A stretch of 64,000 nucleotides of DNA, taken from assembly GCA_022823665.1 (NCBI GenBank), contig JAJEHN010000008.1, forward strand, positions 1 to 64,000, given 5' to 3'. How positions within the stretch are numbered: position 1 is the stretch's first letter; each line of letters begins with the position of its first letter. This document shows, piece by piece, positions 50,678-58,802 of this stretch. The notes under the pieces were generated by a model that saw only the letters and a list, made by a program, of their open reading frames with translations, made no database searches and had not been told where the DNA came from. This DNA comes from Thermoanaerobaculia bacterium. GTDB taxonomy: Bacteria; Acidobacteriota; Thermoanaerobaculia; Multivoradales; Multivoraceae. Both the position numbers and the translations under genes were made by a program.

Positions 50678-52912
50678 ATGAGTGCCAACCATGTACCGGG
50701 CGACGTGCGACCGGGGAGCGCGGCGGCGGCCGTACTCCTCGTGCTTCTGGGCGGCACGGCCGCCGCACTCGGCCAGTCCGGCCCGCTGATCGAGCCGGTA
50801 ACGGACGCCGAACTCGCCGCCACGCCGGACGGCGACTGGCTGAGCTTCCGCGGCAACCTCTCGGCCTGGGCGTACAGCGCGCTCGACGCCGTGAACACCG
50901 AGACGGTCGGCCAGCTCGATTTCGCCTGGGCCGCTCCGATGGAGAACGGGCCCAACGAGGCGACGCCTCTCGTTCGCGGTGGCATCGTCTACCTGCCGCA
51001 GCCCGAGGACGTGATCCACGCACTCGACGCCCGCACCGGCGACCTGATCTGGGAGTACCGCCGGGAGCACGACTACCTGGACCCCGAAGGAGCGGACCCG
51101 GAGCGGCGCTTCGGGCAGGGCCTGGGCCGGATCACCCGCAACATCGCGATCTGGCAAGACGGCCTGTTCGTCGCCACGATGGACGCCTTCATCATCCGCC
51201 TGGACGCGAACACCGGCGAACTGGTGTGGAAAACCCGGGTCGGCGACAGCCGCATCGCGCACTCCTCCGGGCCGATCATCGCCGACGGCAAGGTGATCAG
51301 CGGCCGCTCCTGCAACATGTCCGTCGCGGGCGGCTGCTACATCACGGCGCACGACGCCGAGGACGGACGCGAGCTGTGGCGCTTCTACACGATTCCGCGC
51401 CCCGGCGAGCCGGGCGACGAAACCTGGGGCGGCCTGCCGCTCGAACGCCGGTTCCACGTCGGCGCCTGGCACGTCGGCTCCTACGACCCGCAGCTCGGCC
51501 TCGTTTACTGGGGCACGTCGGTGCCCGCCCCGTCGCCGGAGGTCCTCCGCGGCAGCGGCGCCGGGTCGCTCCTCTACTCGAACAGCACCCTCGCGCTCCG
51601 CGCCGACACCGGCGAGCTCGCCTGGTACTTCCAGCACCTGCCGCGCGACAACTGGGACCTCGACCATCCCTTCGAGCGCATCCTGGTGGACCTGGAGATG
51701 GAGCCGGACGAGGAGGCGACCTGGTCGGTCAACCCGACGCTCGAGCGCGGCGACCGGCGGCGGGTGATGACCGGCTTCCCCGGCAAGACCGCCATCCTCT
51801 GGACGCTCGACCGGGAGACCGGCGAGTTCCTGTGGGCGCGCGAGACCGTCTTCCAGAACGTGATCACCCACATCGACCCGCACACCGGCACGGTCACCGT
51901 CAACGAGGAGGTCATCCCGAAGGCACGGGACGAGGAGTACGGCGTCGTCTGCCCGGCGGCCAGCGGCGGCAAGGACTGGCCGACCGCAGCCTACAGCCCG
52001 CTGACCGAAGCCGTCTACGCGCCGCTCCAGGATGTCTGCATGTCGCCGATCATCACGGGCACCGGCGAGGGGCCGCCGCAGGGTTACGGGATCAACTTCC
52101 GGATGCAGTTGGCGCCGAACAAGGCGACGGTCGGGCGGCTGGACGCGGTCTCGGCCCGCACCGGCGAATCGCTGTGGCGGTTCGAGGAACCGGCCGGGAT
52201 GATGTCGGTGATGACGACCGGCGGCGGCCTCGTCTTCGCCGGCAACACGAACCGGCGCTTCCGGGCCTGGGACGCCGCGACCGGCGACGTCCTCTGGGAG
52301 ACGGTACTTGGCGGGCCGGTCACGGGCTTCCCCGTCAGCTTCGCCGTGGACGGCGAGCAGTACGTCGCGGTGACCGCCGGCGGCGGCGACCTGCTGAGCG
52401 GTCTCTTCAACCGCTTCGGGAACCTGCCCGCGCGCTCCGGCGCCAACATGCTCTACGCCTTCAGGCTCTCCGACACCGCCGGCCGCGGCCCGATCGAGCA
52501 ACCAGGCGTCACCGCCGCGGCCGCAGAGCCGCCGCCGATGATCATGATCGACGCGCCTCTGCTCGAAGCGTCGGCGCCCTGCGCGACGTTCTCCACCGAG
52601 CAGACCGAGCGCGGCGCCGCCCTCTACCAGGAACAGTGCGCCGAATGCCACGGACCGACGCTTCGCGGCGGCGCCCAGGGCGCGGCTCTGGCCGGCCGCA
52701 GCTTCATCAGCTACTGGCAGAACCGGGCCGCCAGCGGCCTCTACCGGACGATCCGCGAGACGATGCCGCAGGGCCGGGAGGGGACGATCGGCCCGTCGGC
52801 CTCAGCCGACCTGGTGGCCTTCCTGCTGAGCGAGAACGGCGCCGGGGCCACCGGCGAACTCGGCTCCGACGTCGAGACGCTGGACGGCCAGCGCACCTGC
52901 TTCCGGCAGTAG
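50678..52912 (+). CDS. PQQ-dependent quinohaemoprotein dehydrogenase
   Basis: 744 residues with an N-terminal signal (AAAVLLVLLGGTAAALG). The eight-bladed quinoprotein propeller shows repeated W-docking motifs (ALDARTGDLIWEYRRE, RLDANTGELVWKTRVG, AWDAATGDVLWETV) and the PQQ-type DNWDLDHPFERILVD. A C-terminal cytochrome c domain carries CAECH (C654, C657, H658) with MPQGREG possibly giving the axial Met. Such enzymes oxidise alcohols, aldehydes or sugars in the periplasm and feed electrons to the respiratory chain. The usual adjacent disulfide cysteines of methanol-type enzymes are not seen. The 3' end overlaps the convergent ZIP gene by 111 nt. Confidence 0.88.
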   Translation: MSANHVPGDVRPGSAAAAVLLVLLGGTAAALGQSGPLIEPVTDAELAATPDGDWLSFRGNLSAWAYSALDAVNTETVGQLDFAWAAPMENGPNEATPLVRGGIVYLPQPEDVIHALDARTGDLIWEYRREHDYLDPEGADPERRFGQGLGRITRNIAIWQDGLFVATMDAFIIRLDANTGELVWKTRVGDSRIAHSSGPIIADGKVISGRSCNMSVAGGCYITAHDAEDGRELWRFYTIPRPGEPGDETWGGLPLERRFHVGAWHVGSYDPQLGLVYWGTSVPAPSPEVLRGSGAGSLLYSNSTLALRADTGELAWYFQHLPRDNWDLDHPFERILVDLEMEPDEEATWSVNPTLERGDRRRVMTGFPGKTAILWTLDRETGEFLWARETVFQNVITHIDPHTGTVTVNEEVIPKARDEEYGVVCPAASGGKDWPTAAYSPLTEAVYAPLQDVCMSPIITGTGEGPPQGYGINFRMQLAPNKATVGRLDAVSARTGESLWRFEEPAGMMSVMTTGGGLVFAGNTNRRFRAWDAATGDVLWETVLGGPVTGFPVSFAVDGEQYVAVTAGGGDLLSGLFNRFGNLPARSGANMLYAFRLSDTAGRGPIEQPGVTAAAAEPPPMIMIDAPLLEASAPCATFSTEQTERGAALYQEQCAECHGPTLRGGAQGAALAGRSFISYWQNRAASGLYRTIRETMPQGREGTIGPSASADLVAFLLSENGAGATGELGSDVETLDGQRTCFRQ

Positions 52913-53959
52913 CCCGCGTCTCCCGGGCGGCCCGAGCGCCGACGCATGATCCTCGTGGTCATGATCGTCGTCGGCCTCATCGTCGTCATGGTGGCCGGCC
53001 TCGTCGTGATCCTCATGCCCGGCCTCGTCGCCGTCGTCGTGAGCATGGTCGTCGTGCGCCTCGTGCTGCGCACCATGAGCGTGACCGTCATCGCCGTGCG
53101 AGTGGCCGACGTGGGAGTGCTGGTGCCAGAGGCCCATCACCGCCATCGTTCCGATGCCGATCATCACCAGTGCGAACTTGAGCGCCCGGTCGCGGTCCTG
53201 CTCAGGCATTGGAACGTCGTCCTCGCCCATCAGGGCACTCCGCACGTAATGGGCGATCCGATCCCGTTCCCTCGAAAGCTCCGCGTCCAGAACATCCATC
53301 ACGGCGACGTAGATGAACGTGCCCGCGGCCAGCGCGTTGAAGCTCCCCTCGAACACTAGGGCGGTTCGGCCCTCGAACATCTGCCCCGCGAGGGTGCCGA
53401 ACACGATCCCGAGCGGCGTCATGACCGAGAAGAGCCACAGCGTCTGCCACAGCTTCCGGTTACCCGCGGAGTGGGCGGTCACGATCAGGGCGAAAGCGGC
53501 GGACCCCTTGTGGAACAGGATGCCCAGCATCACGACCAGCACCGCCGCAGCCTCCGGTTGCAGGCCCAGGGCCATGCCCGCGATGGCCGAGTGCACGGAC
53601 AGCACGATGAGCAGAACGAAGGCGTAGAAGGGCCGCCTCGTCGGCCCCTCGTTCTGACCGAGCGCCGAGTTACGGCCTTCGAGAACGACACGGTCGATCA
53701 GGAGCAGGAGGCCGACCCCCAGTGCGGCGAGCAGAGGCGCCAGGGGATAGTCGATCACCCTGCGGAGCGCTTCGTCGGCTTCGGGCAGCAGGTGAACGAA
53801 CCCCACGCCCAGGAAGATCCCCCCGGCAAGCGCGTTGCCCAGGGAGAGGTACCGGAGGCTGGCCTGCCGCCTGGCGACGAGGATCGGAATCGCGCCGCCG
53901 ACGACGGCGATCGCCAGGATCGCCAGACCGGCAATGATCTTGACCGCAAGGGAGTCCAT
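52802..53959 (-). CDS. ZIP-family divalent metal transporter with His/Asp-rich tail
   Basis: 385 residues. About eight membrane helices; metal-path residues appear in FLGVGFVHLLPEADEALRR, SVHSAIAGMALGLQ and GILFHKGSAAFAL, matching ZIP helices 4-5. After the last helix comes an acidic His-rich stretch (QHSHVGHSHGDDGHAHGAQH and beyond), then about 45 residues of ordinary composition whose codons lie antisense to the end of the PQQ-dehydrogenase gene. The stop may therefore have been lost, giving a read-through tail. ZIP proteins import zinc or other divalent metals. First of the metal-homeostasis genes; divergent from the His-rich gene. Confidence 0.85.
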   Translation of the reverse strand: MDSLAVKIIAGLAILAIAVVGGAIPILVARRQASLRYLSLGNALAGGIFLGVGFVHLLPEADEALRRVIDYPLAPLLAALGVGLLLLIDRVVLEGRNSALGQNEGPTRRPFYAFVLLIVLSVHSAIAGMALGLQPEAAAVLVVMLGILFHKGSAAFALIVTAHSAGNRKLWQTLWLFSVMTPLGIVFGTLAGQMFEGRTALVFEGSFNALAAGTFIYVAVMDVLDAELSRERDRIAHYVRSALMGEDDVPMPEQDRDRALKFALVMIGIGTMAVMGLWHQHSHVGHSHGDDGHAHGAQHEAHDDHAHDDGDEAGHEDHDEAGHHDDDEADDDHDHEDHASALGPPGRRGLLPEAGALAVQRLDVGAEFAGGPGAVLAQQEGHQVG

Positions 53960-54192
53960 GGTGACTTATGGGCTCCCCTTTCTTCAGTCGCTATTGAGCG
54001 TCTTCGGCCGCTTCGGCGCCACCACTCGTCCGCTCCTCCTTCATCGGACCTGAGAGGATGTCAGAGATCCCCCGCAACGAAAACCGCGAGGCTCGCCACG
54101 CAACCCGCGCCCTCAAGCTCGACCGGACTCCCCGGTCGTCTCTGGTAGGCTCTTCCGCACAGGTCGGCAGTCACATTAAGGGAGGGCCAGGG
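53960..54192. other. Divergent promoter region of the metal island
   Basis: 233 nt between the ZIP start and the His-rich protein gene. The plus-strand start at 54193 has GGGAGG about 8 nt upstream. No convincing palindrome of the Zur, Fur or MerR type was found by eye, and no regulator gene is nearby, so how the island senses metal is not evident. Confidence 0.4.
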
Positions 54193-54693
54193 ATGCTCAA
54201 GCAGGGAGCCGAAGTTTGGCAGCTGTTGTTGGTAGCGGTGATCCTGATCGCCGCGATCGTCTGGAGTCACCAGCAGACTCACGTGGAGTTGAGCGAAGCG
54301 CTCGCGCACGATCACGGGCACCATGGACATGATCACGGCCATGACGCACACGACCATGAAGGGCATGAACACGAACACCATACAGACGAACATGGTCACG
54401 GACACGACCATGGTGCCCAGCACGGCGCGCATGCCCCCGACCACCCTGGGCACGATGAGGAGCATCACGAAGGCCACGCTCACGCCGACCACCACGACCA
54501 TGATCACGAGCACCAGGTGCACGCTCACGAACATGACGGGCCCGGCGGACATGACCCGGACCACCCCGGCCACGATGCAGAGCATCACCCGGGACACTCT
54601 CACGCCGACCACCACGACCATGATCACGAGCATCAGGTGCACGCTCATGAGCATGAGGGTGCCGGTCATGAGCACCACCATGAGGGCGGCTAG
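54193..54693 (+). CDS. Small membrane-anchored histidine-rich protein
   Basis: 166 residues; ATG 54193 chosen for the GGGAGG site and because it starts a clean membrane helix (WQLLLVAVILIAAIVW, about 9-24). The rest is almost all His, Asp, Glu, Gly and Ala: 54 His residues, about one third of the protein. Residues 77-116 and 117-156 are a 40-residue tandem repeat (core HADHHDHDHEHQVHAHEH), encoded by a 120-bp DNA repeat. Only the anchor looks structured; the tail would face the periplasm and could hold many zinc, nickel or cobalt ions. No named family recognised. Followed by the CDF exporter 91 nt later. Confidence 0.85.
   Translation: MLKQGAEVWQLLLVAVILIAAIVWSHQQTHVELSEALAHDHGHHGHDHGHDAHDHEGHEHEHHTDEHGHGHDHGAQHGAHAPDHPGHDEEHHEGHAHADHHDHDHEHQVHAHEHDGPGGHDPDHPGHDAEHHPGHSHADHHDHDHEHQVHAHEHEGAGHEHHHEGG
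54421..54660 (+). repeat. 120-bp tandem repeat in the His-rich gene
   Basis: Two adjacent units, 54421-54540 and 54541-54660, in frame (40 codons each). The second halves are nearly identical (CACGCCGACCACCACGACCA at 54481 and 54601), the first halves more diverged. Recent duplication within the coding sequence is the simplest origin. Confidence 0.9.
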
Positions 54694-54784
54694 ACTCCAC
54701 GCCTCCCATTGAGTTGCACGGCGTGTCCACCGCAGTGGCCGCCCTCGGCGGCCCGAGGGGAGCGGCGACAGGGTTGACGAAGAC

Positions 54785-55756
54785 ATGACCGAACCTGGCA
54801 ACCCCTCCGTCGGTCATCACCACGGCGACCCGGTCGGATCCGGCGATTCGACGAGCGCGGGCAAGCGAAGCTTGATCGCCGCCCTGGTACTGATCGTCGG
54901 GTACATTGTTGCGGAAGCCACCAGCGGCTTTCTGGCCGGCAGCCTGATCCTGCTCGCTCACGCGGGACACATGGTCGCGGACGCCGTATCAATCGGCATC
55001 GGACTGGCCGCGACGCGCTACACGGGGCAGTCGGCCACCGCGGAACGGACGTACGGTTTCCATCGCACGGAAGTCCTCGCCTCCCTGGTGAACGCGTTGG
55101 CACTCTGGGTGATCGCCATCGTCGTGTTCTTCGAGGCCTACCGTCGCTACTCCGACACCCCCGAAGTCCAGGGCGGGCTCATTCTGGTCGTCGGATCCAT
55201 CGGCCTCGTCGTCAACGTCTCGGCCCTTTGGCTCCTGCATGAGCCGGCCCAGCGGAACGCCGCCGTCCAGGGCGTCTTCCAGCACCTGATCGTCGACCTG
55301 TTGGGGTCCGTCGTGGTCGTCGTCGCGGGGGTGCTCGTCTGGGCTTTCGGATGGCACGTGGCCGATCCGGTCCTTGCCGGCCTGATCGGCGTCATGATCC
55401 TGTCCAGCACCTGGCGCCTGCTGTCCAACGTGGTCCAGGTTCTTCTGGAGGGCACTCCGGAGCACATTGACGTCTACGCCCTCTGCTACCAGATCGAGGA
55501 ACTGGAGGGGGTCACGCTGATTCACGACGTCCATTGCTGGACCCTGGCGCCCGGCTACGATGCGATGACGGCGCACGTTCTCGTGGAACCCGGGTACCAG
55601 TCGGATGGAGGCAACGATTCCCTGCTGGACCGGATCAGGGCCATCGCCTACGACGAGTTCAACATCCACCACATCACGATTCAGCTCGAAACCTCGGCCA
55701 GCCACTGCCTGGAGGCTCACCACGTCGACCACCTGCTGGCCACTGCGCGCAGGTAG
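54785..55756 (+). CDS. Cation diffusion facilitator (CzcD-like zinc exporter)
   Basis: 323 residues. A His-containing N-terminus (GHHHGD), six membrane helices, the metal site in helix 2 as GHMVAD (H-x-x-x-D) and in helix 5 as QHLIVD (H-x-x-x-D), then a cytosolic C-terminal domain with VTLIHDVHCWTLAPG and FNIHHITIQLE. The H-xxx-D / H-xxx-D pattern suits Zn(II) and Co/Cd export to the periplasm in exchange for protons. Sits between the His-rich protein and the CzcC-like gene, consistent with passing metal from cytosol to periplasm for the RND pump. Confidence 0.92.
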   Translation: MTEPGNPSVGHHHGDPVGSGDSTSAGKRSLIAALVLIVGYIVAEATSGFLAGSLILLAHAGHMVADAVSIGIGLAATRYTGQSATAERTYGFHRTEVLASLVNALALWVIAIVVFFEAYRRYSDTPEVQGGLILVVGSIGLVVNVSALWLLHEPAQRNAAVQGVFQHLIVDLLGSVVVVVAGVLVWAFGWHVADPVLAGLIGVMILSSTWRLLSNVVQVLLEGTPEHIDVYALCYQIEELEGVTLIHDVHCWTLAPGYDAMTAHVLVEPGYQSDGGNDSLLDRIRAIAYDEFNIHHITIQLETSASHCLEAHHVDHLLATARR

Positions 55757-55803
55757 GCGAGTGCCTGCCCCAGGCAATCCCGCTTTTGGCTAGAGGGGGG
55801 ACA

Positions 55804-57081
55804 ATGCGAACATCGGCTCCGCGAACGCTAGTGCTGCTACTGGGGCTTGGCGGCGGCTTCCTCGCCCTGACGAACGCGGCGATCGGACAGGAAGGCGTCC
55901 GTCGCGTGACGCTGCGCCAGGCCCTGGACGAGTTCGTCGAGAACAGCCCCGCACTGAAGGTTGCCCGCTCGGAGGCCGCCCAGGTCGCGGGGGCGGCACG
56001 CCAGTCTCAGGTCTACTCCAACCCCTCGTTCGAGTTCGACCACGACGACCTCGAGCATGACGACCCGGTGCACGGAACCGAGAGGTTCTGGGAGCAGACC
56101 ATCAAGTTCGTACAGGAGGTCGAGTGGCCGGGCCGAACCTCCGCCCGGCGCCGGGCGGCCTCGCACACCATCGACGCCAGCGCGGCAGGTCTCCGGGACG
56201 ACGCGGTTCAGCTCGCCTCCGAGGTGCGCGAGGCCTACGCGCTCGCGTGGTTTGCCGAAGAAGCGGAGCACGCGGTCGGCCAGTCCGCGGAGGTGATCAG
56301 GAGGGTGGCGGAGGACGCCGAAGTTCGCCTGGAAGCAGGAGACATCTCCGCCTACGAAGCCCGCCGGCTAAGGCTGGAGCGGCTGCGGGCCGAACAGGAG
56401 CTGGCGGACGCGGGCCTCCGGGCTCGTGCCGCGCGCCGCCGCCTGGCCTCGCTCATCTCTCCCGGCAGCCGCACGCAGGAAGTCGGTCCCTCGGAGGGCC
56501 TTCAGGAGATTCCACCGTCCGTAAGCCACGAAGCCGCACTCCGCGACCTCGCCCGGCGACCGGATCTGGAAGCGGCGGCGCGCGAGGTCGACGCCGCGCA
56601 GGCTGGAATAGAGATCGCCAGTTTCGTCCGGAAGCCCTCTCCGACCGTCGGGGTCGGATACCGGCATCACCGGGACGGATTCGCCGGCGCCAGTCTGGGG
56701 GTCAGCGTGCCGTTGCCGCTCTTCGACAAGGGACACGGGACCCGCGCCGAGGCGGCCGCCCAAGGTTCGGCGGCCGCTCATCGCCTCGATCTGAGGCATC
56801 GGCTGGCCGAGTACGAACTGCTGAACGCCCTGGATCGTTACGCAGCCGGCCGGACCCGCGTCGAGGTCGCGGTCGAGAGCCTCATCGCGGACGGCGAATC
56901 CCTCCTGTCGTCAGCGACCGCGGCCTACGCCGAACAGGAAATGACGCTTGTGGAGCTTCTTGACGCAGCCGGCGCGTTTCAGGGCGCCCGGCTGACGGCG
57001 CTGTCCCTGCAGTCCGAGGCCTGGATCGCCTACTTCGACCTGCTGCGCGTGATGGGAAAGGGGCCGCTGGAGGAACCATGA
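55804..57081 (+). CDS. TolC-family outer-membrane factor (CzcC-like)
   Basis: 425 residues from ATG 55804 with a GGGGGG ribosome binding site. Signal peptide (LVLLLGLGGGFLALTNAAIG), then two OEP repeats with coiled coils: ALDEFVENSPALKVARSEAA, KFVQEVEWPGRTSARRRAA and SLGVSVPLPLFDKGHG. Unlike the NodT-type protein at 23219 it has no lipobox. A short acidic-His segment FDHDDLEHDDPVHG (residues ~78-91) could bind metal. Its TGA overlaps the adaptor ATG by 4 nt. Confidence 0.9.
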   Translation: MRTSAPRTLVLLLGLGGGFLALTNAAIGQEGVRRVTLRQALDEFVENSPALKVARSEAAQVAGAARQSQVYSNPSFEFDHDDLEHDDPVHGTERFWEQTIKFVQEVEWPGRTSARRRAASHTIDASAAGLRDDAVQLASEVREAYALAWFAEEAEHAVGQSAEVIRRVAEDAEVRLEAGDISAYEARRLRLERLRAEQELADAGLRARAARRRLASLISPGSRTQEVGPSEGLQEIPPSVSHEAALRDLARRPDLEAAAREVDAAQAGIEIASFVRKPSPTVGVGYRHHRDGFAGASLGVSVPLPLFDKGHGTRAEAAAQGSAAAHRLDLRHRLAEYELLNALDRYAAGRTRVEVAVESLIADGESLLSSATAAYAEQEMTLVELLDAAGAFQGARLTALSLQSEAWIAYFDLLRVMGKGPLEEP

Positions 57082-58802
57082 AACGAAACCTCACTCATGG
57101 GTGGATGCTCGCTTCGTTCGTCGCGCTCGGGCTAACGGGTTGCGGCGGGCCCGGGGGCGAGAGCGAAGCACCGGCGCCTGCCCACGATCCTCACGTCGGC
57201 GGAGGGCAGTTCACGGAGCGGTCCGGCGAGATCGAGTTGTTCGCCACGTACCCGCATCAGATCGCGGGCGCCGAGAGCGAAGAGCCTTGGGAGATTCACT
57301 TGACCTGGGTGGAAACCTGGAAGCCGGTCGCAGACGCCAGCGTGACGCTGACCATGAGCGGACCGGGTCGCACCCGCAGTGAGACAACTATCCCGTCGGA
57401 GGTCCCGGGCGTGTACCTGACGACGCCCACGCTGCCGGAAGCCGGAACCTGGCAGGTCCGGTTTGCACTGTCGGTCGCCGACAACGAGTACGAGATCCCG
57501 GCCGGACCGCTCGAAGTCTTCGAGAGCGAGAGTGGCGTCGACGCGCACGCCGGGCACGACCACGGGGATCATGACGGACACGACCACGGGGATCATGAGG
57601 GGCACGACCACGAAGACCACGAGGGGCACGACCACGAAGACCACGAGGGGCACGACCGCGGGGATCATGAGGGGCACGACCACGAAGATCACGAAGGCCA
57701 CGACCACGAAGATCACGAAGGCCACGACCACGAAGATCACGAAGGCCACGACCACGAGGAACCGGACTCGGGGCTGATCACCCTCTCAGTGGAAGAACAG
57801 TGGACGTTCCCCTTCGCGGTCTCCGTGGCGGAGGAACGCGAAATCCGGGGTTCGTTCTCGGCCGCGGGTGAGCTGGTGGCGCCTCCGGGCGGTCTCGTCC
57901 ACGTGTCCTCACCGGTAGCGGGGCTCGTGCAGGTGGATGGTCCGCCACTGGGACCGGGTGACTTCGTCCGCACCGGGCAACTGCTTGCCCTGATAGCTCC
58001 CATCCGCCTGGACAACTCCTACGAGCGCACTCGCGCAGAGGTCGTGGCGGCGGAACGCGAAGTCGAGAGAGCCGAGCGTCTTCTCGAGGCCGGCGCGATC
58101 CCCGCGCGCCGCCTGCAGGACGCGCGCCTCGACCTCGATGTCGCCGTGGCGGCGTTCGAAGCCATCAGAGGGGGTACGCCGGGGAAAGCCGGAGAAGAAG
58201 CCGACTCCGAGCTCTACCGTCTGCTCAGCCCCATCGACGGCATGGTCGCGGCCCGCGACGTGGCGCTCGGCCAGCAGGTGGATGTCGGGGAGCACGCCTT
58301 CACCATCGTGAACACCGGCACACTCTGGTTCGTCGCCCGGATTCCGGCCCGCTACGCCGCGGACACCAGCCGAATCCGGGGCGCGTGGTTCACGGTGGAG
58401 GGGGGCACGAGTCCCTACACGGTGAGCCGGGTCCTGTCGGTCGGCAGCATGATCGAACCGACGAGCCGCACGCTCCCGGTGCGGTTCGCCGTCCCGAACT
58501 CCGACCGGACCCTGAAGGTGGGGATGCTGGCGGAAGGACAGATCCTCATCGACGACCCGATGCGAGGCGCGGCGGTCCCGGTAGCGGCGATCCAGGACGA
58601 GGACGGTCTGCCGGTGATCTACGTCAAGGTCTCCGGGGACACGTTCGAGCGCCGAGTGGTGGAGGTCGGGGCGTCGGACGGATCGTGGACGCTCGTTGCC
58701 TCGGGGATCGAGCCGGGGGAGCATGTCGTCACCGAAGGGGCCTACCAGGTGAATCTCGCCGCTCTGGGCACCATCGAACCTTCTCATGGCCACGCCCACT
58801 GA
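57078..58802 (+). CDS. Heavy-metal RND adaptor (CzcB-like) with large His-rich insertion
   Basis: 574 residues. Lipoprotein signal (ALGLTGC). N-terminal ~150 residues form a beta-sandwich-like domain with HLTWVETWKPVADASVTLTM. Residues 159-222 are eight copies of an 8-residue unit (GHDHEDHE and variants) plus a partial ninth, encoded by 24-bp repeats. The usual adaptor follows: VAGLVQVDGPPLGPGDFVRTG, an alpha-hairpin, the lipoyl half LLSPIDGMVAARDVALGQQV, and a C-terminus ending HGHAH. Adaptors of CzcB/CusB type bind metal in the periplasm and activate the pump. Overlaps CzcC by ATGA and the permease by 17 nt. Confidence 0.9.
   Translation: MKRNLTHGWMLASFVALGLTGCGGPGGESEAPAPAHDPHVGGGQFTERSGEIELFATYPHQIAGAESEEPWEIHLTWVETWKPVADASVTLTMSGPGRTRSETTIPSEVPGVYLTTPTLPEAGTWQVRFALSVADNEYEIPAGPLEVFESESGVDAHAGHDHGDHDGHDHGDHEGHDHEDHEGHDHEDHEGHDRGDHEGHDHEDHEGHDHEDHEGHDHEDHEGHDHEEPDSGLITLSVEEQWTFPFAVSVAEEREIRGSFSAAGELVAPPGGLVHVSSPVAGLVQVDGPPLGPGDFVRTGQLLALIAPIRLDNSYERTRAEVVAAEREVERAERLLEAGAIPARRLQDARLDLDVAVAAFEAIRGGTPGKAGEEADSELYRLLSPIDGMVAARDVALGQQVDVGEHAFTIVNTGTLWFVARIPARYAADTSRIRGAWFTVEGGTSPYTVSRVLSVGSMIEPTSRTLPVRFAVPNSDRTLKVGMLAEGQILIDDPMRGAAVPVAAIQDEDGLPVIYVKVSGDTFERRVVEVGASDGSWTLVASGIEPGEHVVTEGAYQVNLAALGTIEPSHGHAH
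57552..57743 (+). repeat. 24-bp coding tandem repeats (His-rich)
   Basis: Eight in-frame 24-bp units encoding GHDHGDHD, GHDHGDHE, GHDHEDHE (twice), GHDRGDHE and GHDHEDHE (three times). The last three units are almost identical at the DNA level. Such arrays change copy number by slippage, so length may vary between strains. Confidence 0.9.

Noticed and set aside
57552..57743. CRISPR-like short repeats
   Set aside because: The 24-bp units are contiguous, without spacers, and are an in-frame His-rich coding array.
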